Source: Neonectria sp. B-13 | Lineage: Eukaryota > Ascomycota > Sordariomycetes > Hypocreales > Nectriaceae | Reading direction: 5' to 3' | DNA length: 25,904 nt | NCBI GenBank assembly: GCA_002682825.1 | Contig: NOKP01000106.1 | Location: 1 to 25,904, forward strand | Shown: positions 8,971 to 19,225 of the stretch, in pieces | How the letters are laid out: each line of letters begins with the position of its first letter | How positions within the stretch are numbered: the stretch's first letter is position 1 | Notes under the pieces: generated by a model | Database searches by the model: none | What the model was told of the DNA's origin: nothing | Seen by the model: only the letters and a program-made list of their open reading frames with translations | Translations under genes and position numbers: made by a program

Positions 8971-9140
8971 GTCATAGGACTAGGAGGTATTCTAGCCCAT
9001 ACAAAGACCAGTCACCGCTACAACAAAAGATCAAGCAGTAATTGCAGTCACTGCAATTGCTATACCTCACATCTGCCCTTATAACAGCCCTATACAGCAC
9101 GCTGACCGCTACCGCGATAGTGGCTCGCAGGCCCTGTTAT
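8971..9140 (+). mobile_element. 170-bp MITE, copy 2
   Basis: It starts GTCATAGGACTAGGAGG and ends GCTCGCAGGCCCTGTTATAC. It is about 90% alike to copy 3 by eye and keeps CpG (CCGCTACCGCGATAG), which is rare in this window. With copy 1 it forms a 240-bp-spaced inverted repeat that could fold as a long hairpin. Confidence 0.72.
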
Positions 9141-9425
9141 ACTATCCCCCTTCTAAAGCGACACGCCTCAGGTCGCTACAGCCTCTAACTGTAAAGCCTG
9201 CTATAGCTGCTATAGCCTCTAACTGTGCGCTATTGGCCCTGCCCTCTGAGACCTGCTGCAGGTCTTGGGATACTGTGATAGATGTCAACCCCCAAGGCCT
9301 AGGCCTACTATAGCCATCTATAATAGCCCTGCCCTGTAAGCCTAGGTGCGCAAGAGACCCCACTAGGGATAGGGAATCAAACCCTAACCTCTTTGCTATT
9401 GGACTTACAGATTTGCAATTACTTT
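9141..9425. other. GC-richer, low-RIP segment between 170-bp units
   Basis: The least AT-rich stretch of the window. It holds a direct repeat GCCTCTAACTGT (near 9180 and 9211) with related GCTATAGC motifs between, a CCTGCTGCAGG palindrome near 9249, and the tRNA-like half at its right end. The 73-codon minus-strand open frame here (9363-9142) has no recognisable domain and I do not call it a gene. It may be the body of a SINE-like or small unmutated insertion. Confidence 0.5.
9363..9410 (-). ncRNA. Half tRNA-like sequence (T-arm and anticodon loop)
   Basis: On the minus strand a perfect T-arm, TAGGG-TTTGATT-CCCTA (9386-9370), has a B-box-like core. It is preceded by a 12-nt variable region and by CTGTAAG-TCCAA, which looks like an anticodon loop with GTA (Tyr) and the 3' half of its stem. 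The matching 5' stem strand is absent: the sequence runs into a 170-bp unit, so the 5' half was replaced or lost. The 12-nt variable region is unlike a cytosolic tRNA-Tyr, so an organellar or SINE-derived origin is possible. Not a functional tRNA gene as it stands. Confidence 0.35.
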
Positions 9426-9596
9426 GTCATAGGGCTAGGAGGTATTCTAGCCTGTACAAAGACCAATTAGCCGTTAGACCAAAAGATCAAGCAGTAATTG
9501 CAGTCACCGCAATTGCTGTACCTTACATCTGCCCTTATAATAGCCCTATACAGCACGCTGACCGCTACCGCGATAGCGGCTCACAGGCCCTATTAC
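9426..9596 (+). mobile_element. 170-bp MITE, copy 3
   Basis: It starts GTCATAGGGCTAGGAGG and ends CTCACAGGCCCTATTAC. The ends pair as GTCATAGGGC and GTAATAGGGC (9 of 10). It is low in RIP-type changes and keeps CpG. The 83-codon plus-strand open frame over it (9413-9664) follows from the absence of RIP stops and reads through into AT-rich DNA; it is not called a gene. Confidence 0.72.
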
Positions 9597-10589
9597 AGTA
9601 TTATAAAGATAATCCCTTTAAGCCTAAGATTACTATTACTATTTATTACTTTATTCTTACTTAAATAATGATTTTTTTACTAAAGGCTTTTTATATACTA
9701 AAAATAATATATAAATTAGTATAAGATCTAACTCTTAAGTCTAATCCTATTAAAACTCTCTTAAAATATAAGAATAAGGTAAGTTTCTTTCTTTATTTTA
9801 GTCTTAAATTATAATTTATTCTAACTTTATTTATATAAACTATAAAAGCTTTTTATTAATATAAGTATATTATTAAGGTATATTATTTAACCTTAGTAAT
9901 TATTAAGCCTTTTACTAGGTATATTATAGTAAGTCTTTACTTTTATTATTTTATTTTCTAGCTTATTTCTAACTTATTTTTTAGTCTATAAATATCTAGG
10001 TTAAAGTAGTTAATTAAGCCTTTTATATACTTTTATATCTTTCTTATTCTAACCTAGGTTTTACTATTTAGTCTATAGTAAAAAGAATATTTTACTTTAT
10101 ACTATCTAAGGTTTTAAAGGGTTTATTTATTAATTATAAGGCTTATATAAAGGAGATCTAAAGATATATTTTTAACCTTCTAATATATATTACTCTAATG
10201 TATTCTATTTATATCTATATTATACTTAATATAATTATAATTAATCTTACTACTAAGGATAATAAAGAGAATAAGACTATTAGTAAAAGTAATAATAGTT
10301 AAACTAAACTTAATTAATTTAGCTAATTATCTCTAATAGCTTAATTATAATAATAGACTTTATTATTTTTATTCTTTATATTTTTACTCTATTCCTACAT
10401 AGGCCTATTCTATACTTAAGGCCTAATATAAGTATAAATCTAATTAATCAATTTATTATTTATACTTTCTATAGTCTTTCTTTTTTCTTTAGAATTATAC
10501 CTTATTAATTACTTTAATTAAGCTTTATCTATATTCTCTTAGGTTTTATCTTAGATTTCTAATATTCTTTAACTAAATATATTATATTT
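9597..10589. other. AT-rich, RIP-degraded DNA downstream of the minus-strand pol
   Basis: Expected to hold the 3' UTR and LTR of the Ty3/gypsy element that ends near 10590, but no LTR partner is visible. Around 10110-10340 a plus-strand frame gives a Gln/Asn-like run if TAA/TAG are read as former CAA/CAG; this is too weak to call. Confidence 0.4.
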
Positions 10590-11630
10590 ATTATATTATC
10601 TTTAGTAATCTATTAATTATACTTTAATAATTATTCCTTTTATTTTATTAAGAAATAGGTTTTATTATAGATTTATTTCTTATTTTTTACCTTTTTAACC
10701 TTCTATTTAGAGTTATTTTCCTTAAGATTAAGTATTAAGAAAGATTCTAATTAGTTTTAATTCTATAAGTATTATAATTTAAATAGGTTAATATAAAATA
10801 TATTATAGATTTAACTATATTTATTTAAAAGTATTAATCTATATACTTATAAGCTAATTTACTTAAGAATATAAAATAATTTAATCTATTTTAATACTAA
10901 TTTCTATTTTTTATCTTTAAGACTAAGGTTTTTTATTAATAGACTAATAAGATTATTAACTTTAAAAGAAAGCTCCTTATATTACTTATTATAATTCCTT
11001 ATTTATTATTCTATTATATTTTACTAATATATTTTTAGTCTTTTATAAAGTTCTTTAAGTTAATATACTTAAGTATTTACCTTTAGTACTCTTAAATATA
11101 ATATATTACCCTTAATATATAGATAAATTTCTAAAGAATAATCTATTAAAGCTTTAAATAAAATAAACCTAATTATACTATTTTTAGTATTATTATATAT
11201 AAATTGTATATTATATAATAGAATAGTCTAATTACTTTATTACTTATTAATAAAATATCTTAAGTAATATTTAAGTATTTAATTTATTTATTCTATTTAA
11301 CTATTAGTTTATAAGTAAAATATTATTAATAATTTTCTAATAGTATTACTTTAATAGTATAATTCTAACTAGAACTTACTAATAAAAATCAACTTATAAT
11401 TACTTATAATACCTTTTAATAAACTATAAATTAGTTTAATCTTATTATAGAATAGCTTAACTACCTCTATAGTATTTATTATAGTCTAAATAAAGTAAAA
11501 GATTATATACCTTATATATTAGTTAATAATTACTAAGATTATATCTATTTCTCTATTATACTAAAATACTAATGGTAAACTAGTAATAAAATTTATTATT
11601 ACTTCTTTCTATAGCTATATAAAGATTAAT

Positions 11631-12656
11631 CACTATTGAAACTACTGTTTGAACTACTGTTTCTGCCTATCCGCAATTGCACTGAATCATGTGTTTCCTT
11701 TGCTTAAGCTTAATGGGGGGATAGATCTTTGGATTTTGAACCTAATTATTAACTTTTGCCCCCTCCAAACTCCCTCCGCCAAATCCCTCCATGCTTCATG
11801 GCCGATGTTAGAGATGACCAGATTCCCTCGGTTTCTAATGCATTACTCCTTCAGCTGTAGGTTGATTAGAATGATATTATCTGTTAACTGTATAATCCAT
11901 AGGGCAGAGATAGGATTATATAGCTTCTTAAGGAACTCCTTTTCTATAGTAGTAATATTACTATTCCTTTCTAGCTTTAGAGCTAGCCTCTTTAGAAAGA
12001 GCTATTCTATTGCAATCTACTAGGCTATTACTATATTAAGCTAGATTCTATCTTATAGTAGAATATTATAGCTAAAGACTACTAATTAGATCAATTTCTT
12101 AGGTCTAAAGCAATTAATTATAGGCTGTTTTATATGCCTTAGGTTAGACTTTTAAGCTACAATTTATAGTATAGAAATAAGGCTTGGATGTTCTTTTAAT
12201 TTGATATATAGGTCATATAAGAGCTTATGTATATAGCTTAGTAAGGGCTTACTGGGCTATAGTATAATTTGGATGGTTATCTTGTGTGATTAGTGGTATG
12301 ATTGTTGTATTGTTTGGAAGGTCAGATAGAATGCAAAGAGGTAAGTAACCTAGAAAGTATAGAGCCTTATAGGCTGGGCTTTTATCCTAAGGGGTTTTAG
12401 CCTTTTCTAAGGTCTAGCTTTTCTAAGATCTAGCTTTTCTAAGATCTAGCTTTTCTAAGATCTAGCTTTTCTAGCTGATTAGGGCAGTAAAACTTATACC
12501 TTAACTTTATAGTAGAAACTTTTATCTCCTTAAGTTATTATTGCCTTAGGCTTGGGTATTAAGCCTATTATACTATTGTTTTTTCTATTTTCTTTTATAC
12601 TATTTAACCTTTAGCCTCTTCTCTAGGTATATGCTACTAAGGACTATTATATCTAA
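11631..12656 (+). mobile_element. R14 copy F, inside the minus-strand Ty3/gypsy pol
   Basis: Complete 1026-bp element, with an exact 14-bp target duplication ATATAAAGATTAAT at 11617-11630 and 12657-12670. The R14 frame lies at 12280-11687 (minus), 594 nt, in phase, with ATA at the start and TGA at the stop. The 124-codon plus-strand open frame at 11649-12023 is antisense to it, has no ATG at its start, is not kept in most copies and is not called a gene. Confidence 0.95.
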
Positions 12657-14121
12657 ATATAAAGATTAATAGTAGTTTAAGCTTTCTATAAGGGTAATAC
12701 CTCTTAGAAACTACTCTTTAGTATACTATATAGGTATATACTTAATCTTCTATATCTATCTATAATCCTACCTAGTAGAATTACCTTTAGAGAAGTTCTA
12801 ATATCCTTTTAGTCCTAAAGTATCTAATAAAAGGATTATTATAATATAATTATATTAATATGTATTTTATTAACTTTTTATTAGGAATAAAGATTTACTC
12901 TTTATAATATAGTAGATTGTTTTTAATAGATTATATTTATTCTTCTTTAATTACTAATTAAATAATCTTACCTTTTTAATCTTATATTTTTAGATTCTTA
13001 TTTTAAAGAAAATAGATTAGTTCTATTATTAGTTAAAATACTACTATATAATAAGATGCTTTATAAAATATAGCTTTTTAAGCTATAATTAGTACAATAG
13101 ATAGTATATAATTAGTTATTTTATATATTTATTAATTCTAATGTTTAAGACTAAGGTATTTTATCTTTAAAGAGTAATACTTTACTTTTAATTCTAGGTC
13201 CTTTATAGAGAGAGTATTAAGCTTTCTTAATATAATATCTTAAGTATAAGACTTTATCTCTAGGGATAAAGCCTTATTCTTTTACTTATTTAAGTCCTTT
13301 TAGAACTAAGTTATCTTTTTATTAATTAATTAGTATTCTAATTAACTAAGTAGTTTAATATTTAAAGATATTTTATTCTTAAATTCTAAATATTTTAAAG
13401 GATTATTTATTAAGTTAATCTTTCTAGCTTAATACTTAATAATAAAGTTATAAAGCATTAAGTAAATATATTATTAGGTTTACTATCTATTTAACTTAAA
13501 GATCTTTATAAAATCCTATAAGTTCTAATAATTACTTAGAATCTTTATTAAGATTATTAATCCTTTAAGGTAATACTATTAGTATTTAAAGAACTTAATA
13601 ATAATTATTAGTTCTTAGTCTAAAGTTTTATAATTAAGCTTTTTACTTTTAAACTTTTAAGACTAGAATATAACTAAATAGAAAACCTCTTTCTTATCTA
13701 ACTAGGAAAGTATTCTTACTATTATAAAGCTAAAAGTATCTATTTCTAGCTAAATAGAAAGAAATAGGTTAAAGTATCTTAAGAGTAAAGCCTTTTAGAA
13801 TACTTATTATAAGTAAAAGAATACTTTTCTCTTAGTACTATTTAGTATAATATACTTTAGTTTCTTCTTATTCTAGCTTCTTTTTAGAAGGTTATTTAAA
13901 GGAATAATAATCTCTAAGTATCTATAGATAAATCTATAATAAAAGTTATAGAATCCTAAGAAAATTTATATTTCTTAGAATATATTAAGTTCTTTCTATT
14001 TAATTACTATTTTTACTTATCTTAGGTTTATTAAAACCCTTTTATCTAATAAGATAAATCTAAGAAAATCTACCTTAGATTAATAAAATATATACTTAAA
14101 GGGTTTTATAAAGAGTTCTAC

Positions 14122-14454
14122 TACTATTAAAACTACTATTTGAACTACTGTTTCTGCTTATCCGCAATTGCACTGAACAGTCATGTGTTTCCTTTGCTTG
14201 AGCTTAACGATCTAGCTTTTCCAAGATCTAGCTTTTCCAAGATCTAGCTTTTCCAAGATCTAGCTTTTCTAGCTGATTAAGGCAGTAAAACTTATACCTT
14301 AACTTTATAGTAGAAACTTTTATCTCCTTGAGTTATTATTGCCTTAGGCTTAGGTATTAAGCCTATTATACTATTATTCTTTCTATTTTCTTTTATACTA
14401 TTTAACCTTTAGCTCCTTCTCTAGGTATATACTACTAAGAACTATTATATCTAA
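14122..14454 (+). mobile_element. R14 copy H, internally deleted (333 bp)
   Basis: It has the normal CACTG-side end (TACTATTAAAACTAC) up to GAGCTTAAC. It then joins at 14208/14209 directly to GATCTAGCTTTTCC of the tandem array and runs to the normal CTAA end. About 700 bp including the whole R14 frame is absent. The target duplication is ATAAAGAGTTCTAC (14108-14121) and ATAAAGAGTTCTAT (14455-14468), 13 of 14. A short element with both ends moved, or was deleted after landing; its low RIP level near the junction favours the first. Confidence 0.9.
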
Positions 14455-14605
14455 ATAAAGAGTTCTATCTTTTATAATTAATTAAGTACTATATAAAAGT
14501 AAGTTATATATAATTCTTAGTCTATAGAGTAAATAAGAATATTATTTAAGTAAGTTATATAGATTATATTTACTAAGCCTTAGAAAGCCTAATATATATA
14601 GTTCT

Positions 14606-15645
14606 TACTATTGAAACTACTATTTAGACTACTATTTCTACTTATCTATAATTGCACTAAATCATATATTTCCTTTGCTTAAGCTTAATAGAGGGATAGA
14701 TCTTTGGATTTTAAATCTAATTATTGACTTTTGCCCCCTTCATAGAACTCCCTCTGCCAAACCCCTTTATATAGCTTTATAGCTAATGTTAGAGATAACT
14801 ATAGTAGGATTCTCTTAGTTTCTAATATATTACTCCTTTAGCTATAAGTTGATTAGAATAATATTATCTATTAACTATATAATCTATAGGGTAGAGATAG
14901 GATTGTATAGCTTCTTAAGGAACTCCTTCTCTATAGTAATAATATTACTATTCCTTTTTAGCTTTAAAGCTAGCCTCTTTAGAAAGAGCTATTCTATTAT
15001 AATCTATTAGACTATTACTATATTAAGCTAGATTCTATCTTATAATAGGATATTATAGCTAAAGACTACTAATTAGACTAATTTCTTAGATCTAAAGTAA
15101 TGAATTATAAGTTATTTTATATACTTTAGGCTAGACTTTTAAGCTATAATTTATAGTATAGAAATAAGGCTTAGATATTCTTTTAATTTAATATATAGGT
15201 TATATAAGAGCTTATATATATAGCTTAGTAAGGGCTTATTAGGCTATAGTGCAATTCAGATGGAAGTAGTTATCTTATATAATTAATCGTATAGTTATTA
15301 TATTGTTTAAAAGATTGAATAGAATATAAAAAGGTAATCTAGAAAGTATAAAGCCTTATAAGCTAAACTTTTATCTTAAGGGATTTTAGCCTTTTCTAAG
15401 GTCTAGCTTTTCTAAGATCTAGCTTTTCTAAGATCTAGCTTTTCTAAGATCTAGCTTTTCTAGCTGATTAGAGTAGTAAAACTTATACCTTAACTTTATA
15501 ATAGAAACTTTTATCTCCTTAAGTCATTATTACCTTAGGCTTAAGTATTAAGCCTATTATACTATTGTTTTTTCTATTTTCTTTTATACTATTTAACCTT
15601 TAGTTTCTTCTCTAGGTATATACTATTAAGGACTATTATATCTAA
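14606..15645 (+). mobile_element. R14 copy G, without matching flanks
   Basis: Complete 1040-bp element from TACTATTGAAAC to TATATCTAA, with its reverse-strand frame in phase (15273-14662, 612 nt). Its left flank (ATATATATAGTTCT) belongs to the minus-strand Ty3/gypsy RT. Its right flank (ATAATCTATAAGGT) is the interior of another R14 copy. No target duplication, so the two flanks come from different places. Confidence 0.88.
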
Positions 15646-15887
15646 ATAATCTATAAGGTATAAGTAGGGTTATTTAGCTTCTTAAGAAACTTTTTTTCTA
15701 TAGTAGTAATATTATTATTCCTTTCTAGCTTTAGAATTAACTTCTTTAGAAAGAACTATTTTATTATAATTTATTAAGCTATTATTATATTAAGCTAGAT
15801 TTTATCTTATAATAGAATATTATAGCTAAAAACTATTAATTAGACTAATTTCTTAGGTTTAAATTAGTTAATTATAAGCTATTTTAT
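15646..15887 (+). mobile_element. R14 internal fragment
   Basis: About 242 bp homologous to the middle of R14, from the segment starting ATAATCYATAAGG to GGCTRTTTTAT, truncated at both ends. The left break is the junction with copy G and the right break abuts a 183-bp MITE. Confidence 0.8.
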
Positions 15888-15892
15888 TATTA

Positions 15893-16075
15893 TAATACTA
15901 GCCTTTAATACTTTAGTTATATAGTTTATACATTATAACTATATCTTCTTACCTAAATACTTACTTCTCTTTAAAATAAAAGAATAAGCTTTAGCTTATA
16001 GATTAATAAGAATACTAACTTTACTTTTAATCTATCTATTTTATCTAACTATATATCCTAAAAGTACTTTTATTA
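15893..16075 (+). mobile_element. 183-bp TA-flanked MITE, copy 1
   Basis: Same length as copies 2 and 3. TA at 15891-15892 and 16076-16077. It starts TAATACTAGCC, the RIP-mutated form of CAGTGCCAGCC in copy 2, and ends GTACTTTTATTA. Strongly mutated. Confidence 0.75.
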
Positions 16076-16077
16076 TA

Positions 16078-16415
16078 ATTTTACAGCTTTTCTATTAATT
16101 ACCTAAGAAGAAATAGTATCTATAAAGTCCTTATAATCTTAGAAAATAGCTATATCCTTAGATATAGTTATTAAGGGAATTCCTTATACTTTTAAAGATA
16201 TTAAAATAGAAGAATCTAGAATAATACTTTTAAGTAATTTAAATAAAACCTTAGAATAATAAGAAGCTATTAATAAAGCTTAAATTATTTAATTTAAAAG
16301 ATTAAAGGAATTATAAGACTAAAAAGTAGAACTTATAAAGGAACTAAAAGAAAAAAAACTTTATTATAAACCTAAGAAATACTAATAAAACTCTTAAATA
16401 TTATAAGATAACTAT
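16078..16415 (+). pseudogene. Unrecognised RIP-degraded frame between two 183-bp MITEs
   Basis: In one plus-strand frame from about 16143 the only stops are ten TAA codons over some 90 codons. The readable part includes KGIPYTFKDI and a Lys/Glu-rich tail (LIKELKEKK). GIPYT resembles the recognition helix of HTH domains in pogo/Tc1-type transposases, which would fit the flanking TA-type MITEs, but the spacing before it is not typical and I do not claim the family. Possibly part of a larger dead transposase. Confidence 0.3.
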
Positions 16416-16417
16416 TA

Positions 16418-16600
16418 CAGTGCCAGCCTTTAGTACTTCAGTTATATGGCCTATACATTGCAGCTATGTCCCCTTACTCAAATGCCTACCTCTCTTTAGA
16501 ATTGAGGGGTAAGCTTTAGCTTATATATTAATAAGAAGATTAACTTTGCTTTTAATCTATCTATCTTACCTAACTATATATGCTAGAGGTACTCCTATTA
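16418..16600 (+). mobile_element. 183-bp TA-flanked MITE, copy 2 (least mutated)
   Basis: TA at 16416-16417 and 16601-16602. It starts CAGTGCCAGCCTTTAGTAC and ends GGTACTCCTATTA; the last bases pair with CAGTG after allowing RIP transitions. It retains CpA and TpG in its left half. No coding capacity. Confidence 0.8.
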
Positions 16601-16602
16601 TA

Positions 16603-16883
16603 ATAACTTTAATAATAAAAGTAATATTAAAATTAAGAATATTCTTATACTTAAAGCTTATATAATCTTATATAAAAGGGATAATTAATTAAATAATTTA
16701 GCTTATACTTTTAAAAGTATAAAATAGAAATATAACTATAACTATAAGAAGATTCTATTTATATTTAATAAAATAAATATTAGAAATTAAATAAGATAAT
16801 AATAATATCTTAATAAACAAAAATAAAATATATAAAAAGCTATTTCCCTCTATAAGGGAACCTAATGTATAATAATTACTATA
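16603..16883. other. AT-rich stretch without recognisable feature
   Basis: RIP-like sequence. A small inverted repeat TTTCCCTCTATAAGGGAA lies near 16843-16860, just beyond the end of the pseudogene on the minus strand; it could be a terminator-like hairpin by chance. Nothing else is seen. Confidence 0.4.
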
Positions 16884-17474
16884 TTACATATTGATTTCTT
16901 TATCTTAAGCCTAGTTAGTTTTAAAGTTCTTTATTAACCTTTGTATCTAACCTAAACCTATCTACCTTTTCCATCCAGTCTAAGTTTTTCCTTAACCCTA
17001 TTCCCAGTATATAATCCTTCCCCCCAATTTCACAATGCACTAACTAGCTATCTACACTAGCTCTACATATCCTAGCAGCTCCTAGAACCATAGGGCATAT
17101 TTGTCTCTAGTTAATTTATTAGTAATAGCTTTATCCTAGTATAACCTAGCTTCTAATCTTCTAATAAGCTTTTTAAGAAACTCCTTTTCCTCTCTAATAA
17201 AGCTAATATTATTAACTTTAGTACCTTTATTATTTAGGAGTAGATAGTAGCTAAATATAGCTAAATGTACTATTTGAATAGTATTAACTATTATATAGCT
17301 AGACTTAAAGCTATTAAGATTATAGATTTTAGCCTAGTAAAGCTATTATTTATACTTAGTAGGCTTAATCTCTCTATCTAGAGAGTAATAATATCCTATT
17401 TTATATACCTTATAACTCTATTTCTTACTATTAAGCTATAAGATATAATAGATAATAGTAAAAGTAGAATGCAT
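16884..17474 (-). pseudogene. Stand-alone decayed relative of the R14-encoded protein
   Basis: Minus-strand frame of 591 nt from ATG (17474-17472) to TAA (16886-16884), i.e. 196 codons plus stop against 200 in R14 copy A. All 16 internal stops are TAA/TAG. Motifs in the R14 order: HLAIFSYYLLLN (R14: QLAVFSYNILLQ, reading one stop as Gln), then 22-23 residues later EKEFLKKLIRRLEAR (R14: EQLFLERLTLKLERN), then YALWF (R14: YALWI). The DNA around it has no R14 ends, array or target duplication. It could be a host gene from which R14 took its frame, or part of a distinct older relative. The C-terminal half keeps CpA on the plus strand better than TpG. Function unknown. Confidence 0.55.
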
Positions 17475-17578
17475 TATAGTTATATTATACTATATTATAA
17501 TATATTAAGAAAGAAAGAAGAAGGCTAATTAGACTTATTAGCTTAATAAGAGACAGTTATTTATATATACTATAGTTT

Positions 17579-18108
17579 CACTGTTAAAACTACTGTTTGA
17601 ACTACTATTTCTACTTATCTACAATTGTACTAAATCATATGTTTCCTTTGCTTAAGCTTAACAGAAGGATAAATCTTTGGATTTTAAACCTAATTATTAA
17701 CTTTTGCCCCCTCTAAACTCTCTCTGCCAAATCCCTCTATCCTTTATAGCCAATTAGTAGGATTCTCTTGCTTTCTAATGTATTACTCCTTTGGTTATAG
17801 GTTGATTATTATAGTATTACTTATTAGTTATATAACCCATAAGATATAGTTATTATACTTTAGACTATTAATAAACCTTTTCTCTATATTAATAGTATTA
17901 CTATTCCTTTCTAGCTTTAAAGCTAGCCTTTTTAGAAAGACCTATTCTATTATAATCTATTAGGCTATTACTTTATTAGACTAGATTCTATCTTATAATA
18001 GAATATAATAATTAAAGACTATTAACTAGATTAATTTCTTAGCCTTAGGGTATTAATTAGTTTTAATCTCTTTTATATCTTATAGGTTAGACTTTTGAAC
18101 TATAATTT
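17579..18108 (+). mobile_element. R14 copy K, CACTG-side half
   Basis: It matches R14 from CACTGTTAAAAC through the frame region and stops at GAACTATAATTT, where the 182-bp LTR begins. Its left flank is ATATACTATAGTTT (17565-17578), which has no counterpart after the other half at 22365. Confidence 0.88.
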
Positions 18109-18290
18109 TGTAACGGTTTGTGTACATAGGGTGAATCAGAAGGTAGGAGTTAGAGTATATTAAGACTTCTACTTAGTAAGTATCTCTTAAGAGCTTACTA
18201 AGTAGTCCTAATATAGGTCTTAGGCTAGGGCTAAGTTATATGATCTAGCCTAGTAGGGACCCTTTAGAGCCTTTAGCTTATCTCCTTATA
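18109..18290 (+). mobile_element. LTR, left copy (182 bp)
   Basis: It starts TGTAACGGTTTGTGTACATAGG and ends CTTATCTCCTTATA; the right copy, also 182 bp, ends TTACA, giving the TG...CA form. The two are alike by eye over the full length, with mostly C/T and G/A differences. The five bases before it (AATTT) do not match the five after the right LTR (CTTTT), so there is no shared target duplication. Confidence 0.85.
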
Positions 18291-18954
18291 ATTATTCCCC
18301 TCTCTTTAAAGCTTTATTTTAAAGCTTTATAGAATTCTTATTATCTTATTACTTTTATTAAAACCTAATAGGAAAAAGAGTAATAATAATCTACTTAAAA
18401 GTAATAATCTTATTTCTTTTCCTTTATATCCTTTGTAGAATGCTTAGTATATACTTAGTGTATATTTATTATAATTTTCTTTATTTATTTATTTATTTGT
18501 TTTCTATTATTATTTTTCTTTCTTTAGAGCTTTATCCTAAAGTCCTAGGATTTAATTTCTTAGTAGTTATTATTATTCTTATTTATAAAGGGTTTATTAG
18601 TCTTATCTTATTTATAAAAGGCTTTATTAATTCTATCTTATTTATAGAGGACTTTTTCTTTTATATTGTATATTAGTATCTTTAATGTACTCTAACTATT
18701 TATTAAACCCTTATTAAGTTATAACTCTTAATAAAAACCTTTTATATCTTAGGCTATATTTATTTTCTAAGGTATATCTTATAAAAGATATAAAATATAC
18801 TATTCTAGATTAATAATCCTAGCTACTATTAGGTCTTCTTTAATATCTTAGAATAGTTAGGTTTCTATAGAGTACTTACTATCTACTTAATAAGCATTTA
18901 ATAAGATAAAGGATATTATCCCTAGCTTAGGAAACAATAAAGCTCTTAAGGTAG

Positions 18955-19225
18955 GGACTATTTTGCCTTATTTATAGAGGTTTTATTGCCTTATTTATAG
19001 AGGGCTTATAGGATCTTTGCCTTATTTATAGAGACCTTCTAGTATTCTGCCTTATTTATAGAGGTCTTATTAGGTTCTTATCTTATTTATAAAGAGCTTC
19101 TAGGTTCTTACCTTATTTATAGAGGACTTTTAGGTTCCTACCTTATTTATAGAAGACTTTTAGGTTCCTACCTTATTTATAGAGGACTTTTAGGTTTCTA
19201 CCTTATTTATAAAGGACTTTTCTTT
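18955..19225 (+). repeat. ~30-bp minisatellite inside the LTR element
   Basis: Eight to nine imperfect units of about 30 bp built on CCTTATTTATAGAGGACTTT followed by TAGGTTCCTA. Units become more uniform to the right (19105-19210). Related units occur at 18578-18655 (CTTATTTATAAAGGGTTTAT and similar). Confidence 0.85.

Larger units (their letters stand above)
10590..14605 (-). pseudogene. RIP-killed Ty3/gypsy (chromovirus) pol, minus strand
   Basis: Read from right to left. The RT catalytic motif YLNNILIYS is at 14552-14526: the YLDD box with both Asp codons changed GAT to AAT in a TpG context. The RT end/RNase H lead FLGFYNFYYRFI is at 13963-13927. RNase H remnants follow. The integrase core includes IFISKF (near 11389, the Asp-containing turn of FTSKFW) and downstream TNS.IE.IN.ILKYYLR, matching PQTDGQTERxNQxLExYLR. 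The module NIFYINLF is near 10800, and the chromodomain core YFLIK-stop-KE at 10656-10625. Stops are TAA/TAG at Gln or Trp sites. Interrupted by R14 copies F and H. The 5' part (gag, protease, RT start) is missing because the sequence breaks at 14605. Once encoded reverse transcription and integration; dead now. Confidence 0.85.

Noticed and set aside
9142..9363. 73-codon minus-strand open frame
   Set aside because: Open only because this segment is less AT-rich. It contains internal repeats and has no recognisable domain; it ends at the tRNA-like half.
9413..9664. 83-codon plus-strand open frame
   Set aside because: It mostly covers a 170-bp MITE, and its tail runs into unrelated AT-rich DNA.
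11649..12023. 124-codon plus-strand open frame in R14 copy F (and its counterpart at 20412-20687)
   Set aside because: It begins at TTG rather than ATG, lies antisense to the in-phase R14 frame, and is broken by stops and length changes in the other copies.
17013..17034. Pyrimidine-rich CCTTCCCCCCAATTTCAC as a polypurine tract or splice signal
   Set aside because: It falls inside the reading frame of the decayed R14 relative and no LTR follows.
18440..18676. 78-codon frame, Ile/Leu/Tyr-rich
   Set aside because: Low-complexity translation of AT-rich, minisatellite-like DNA inside a non-coding LTR element; no domain or conserved start.
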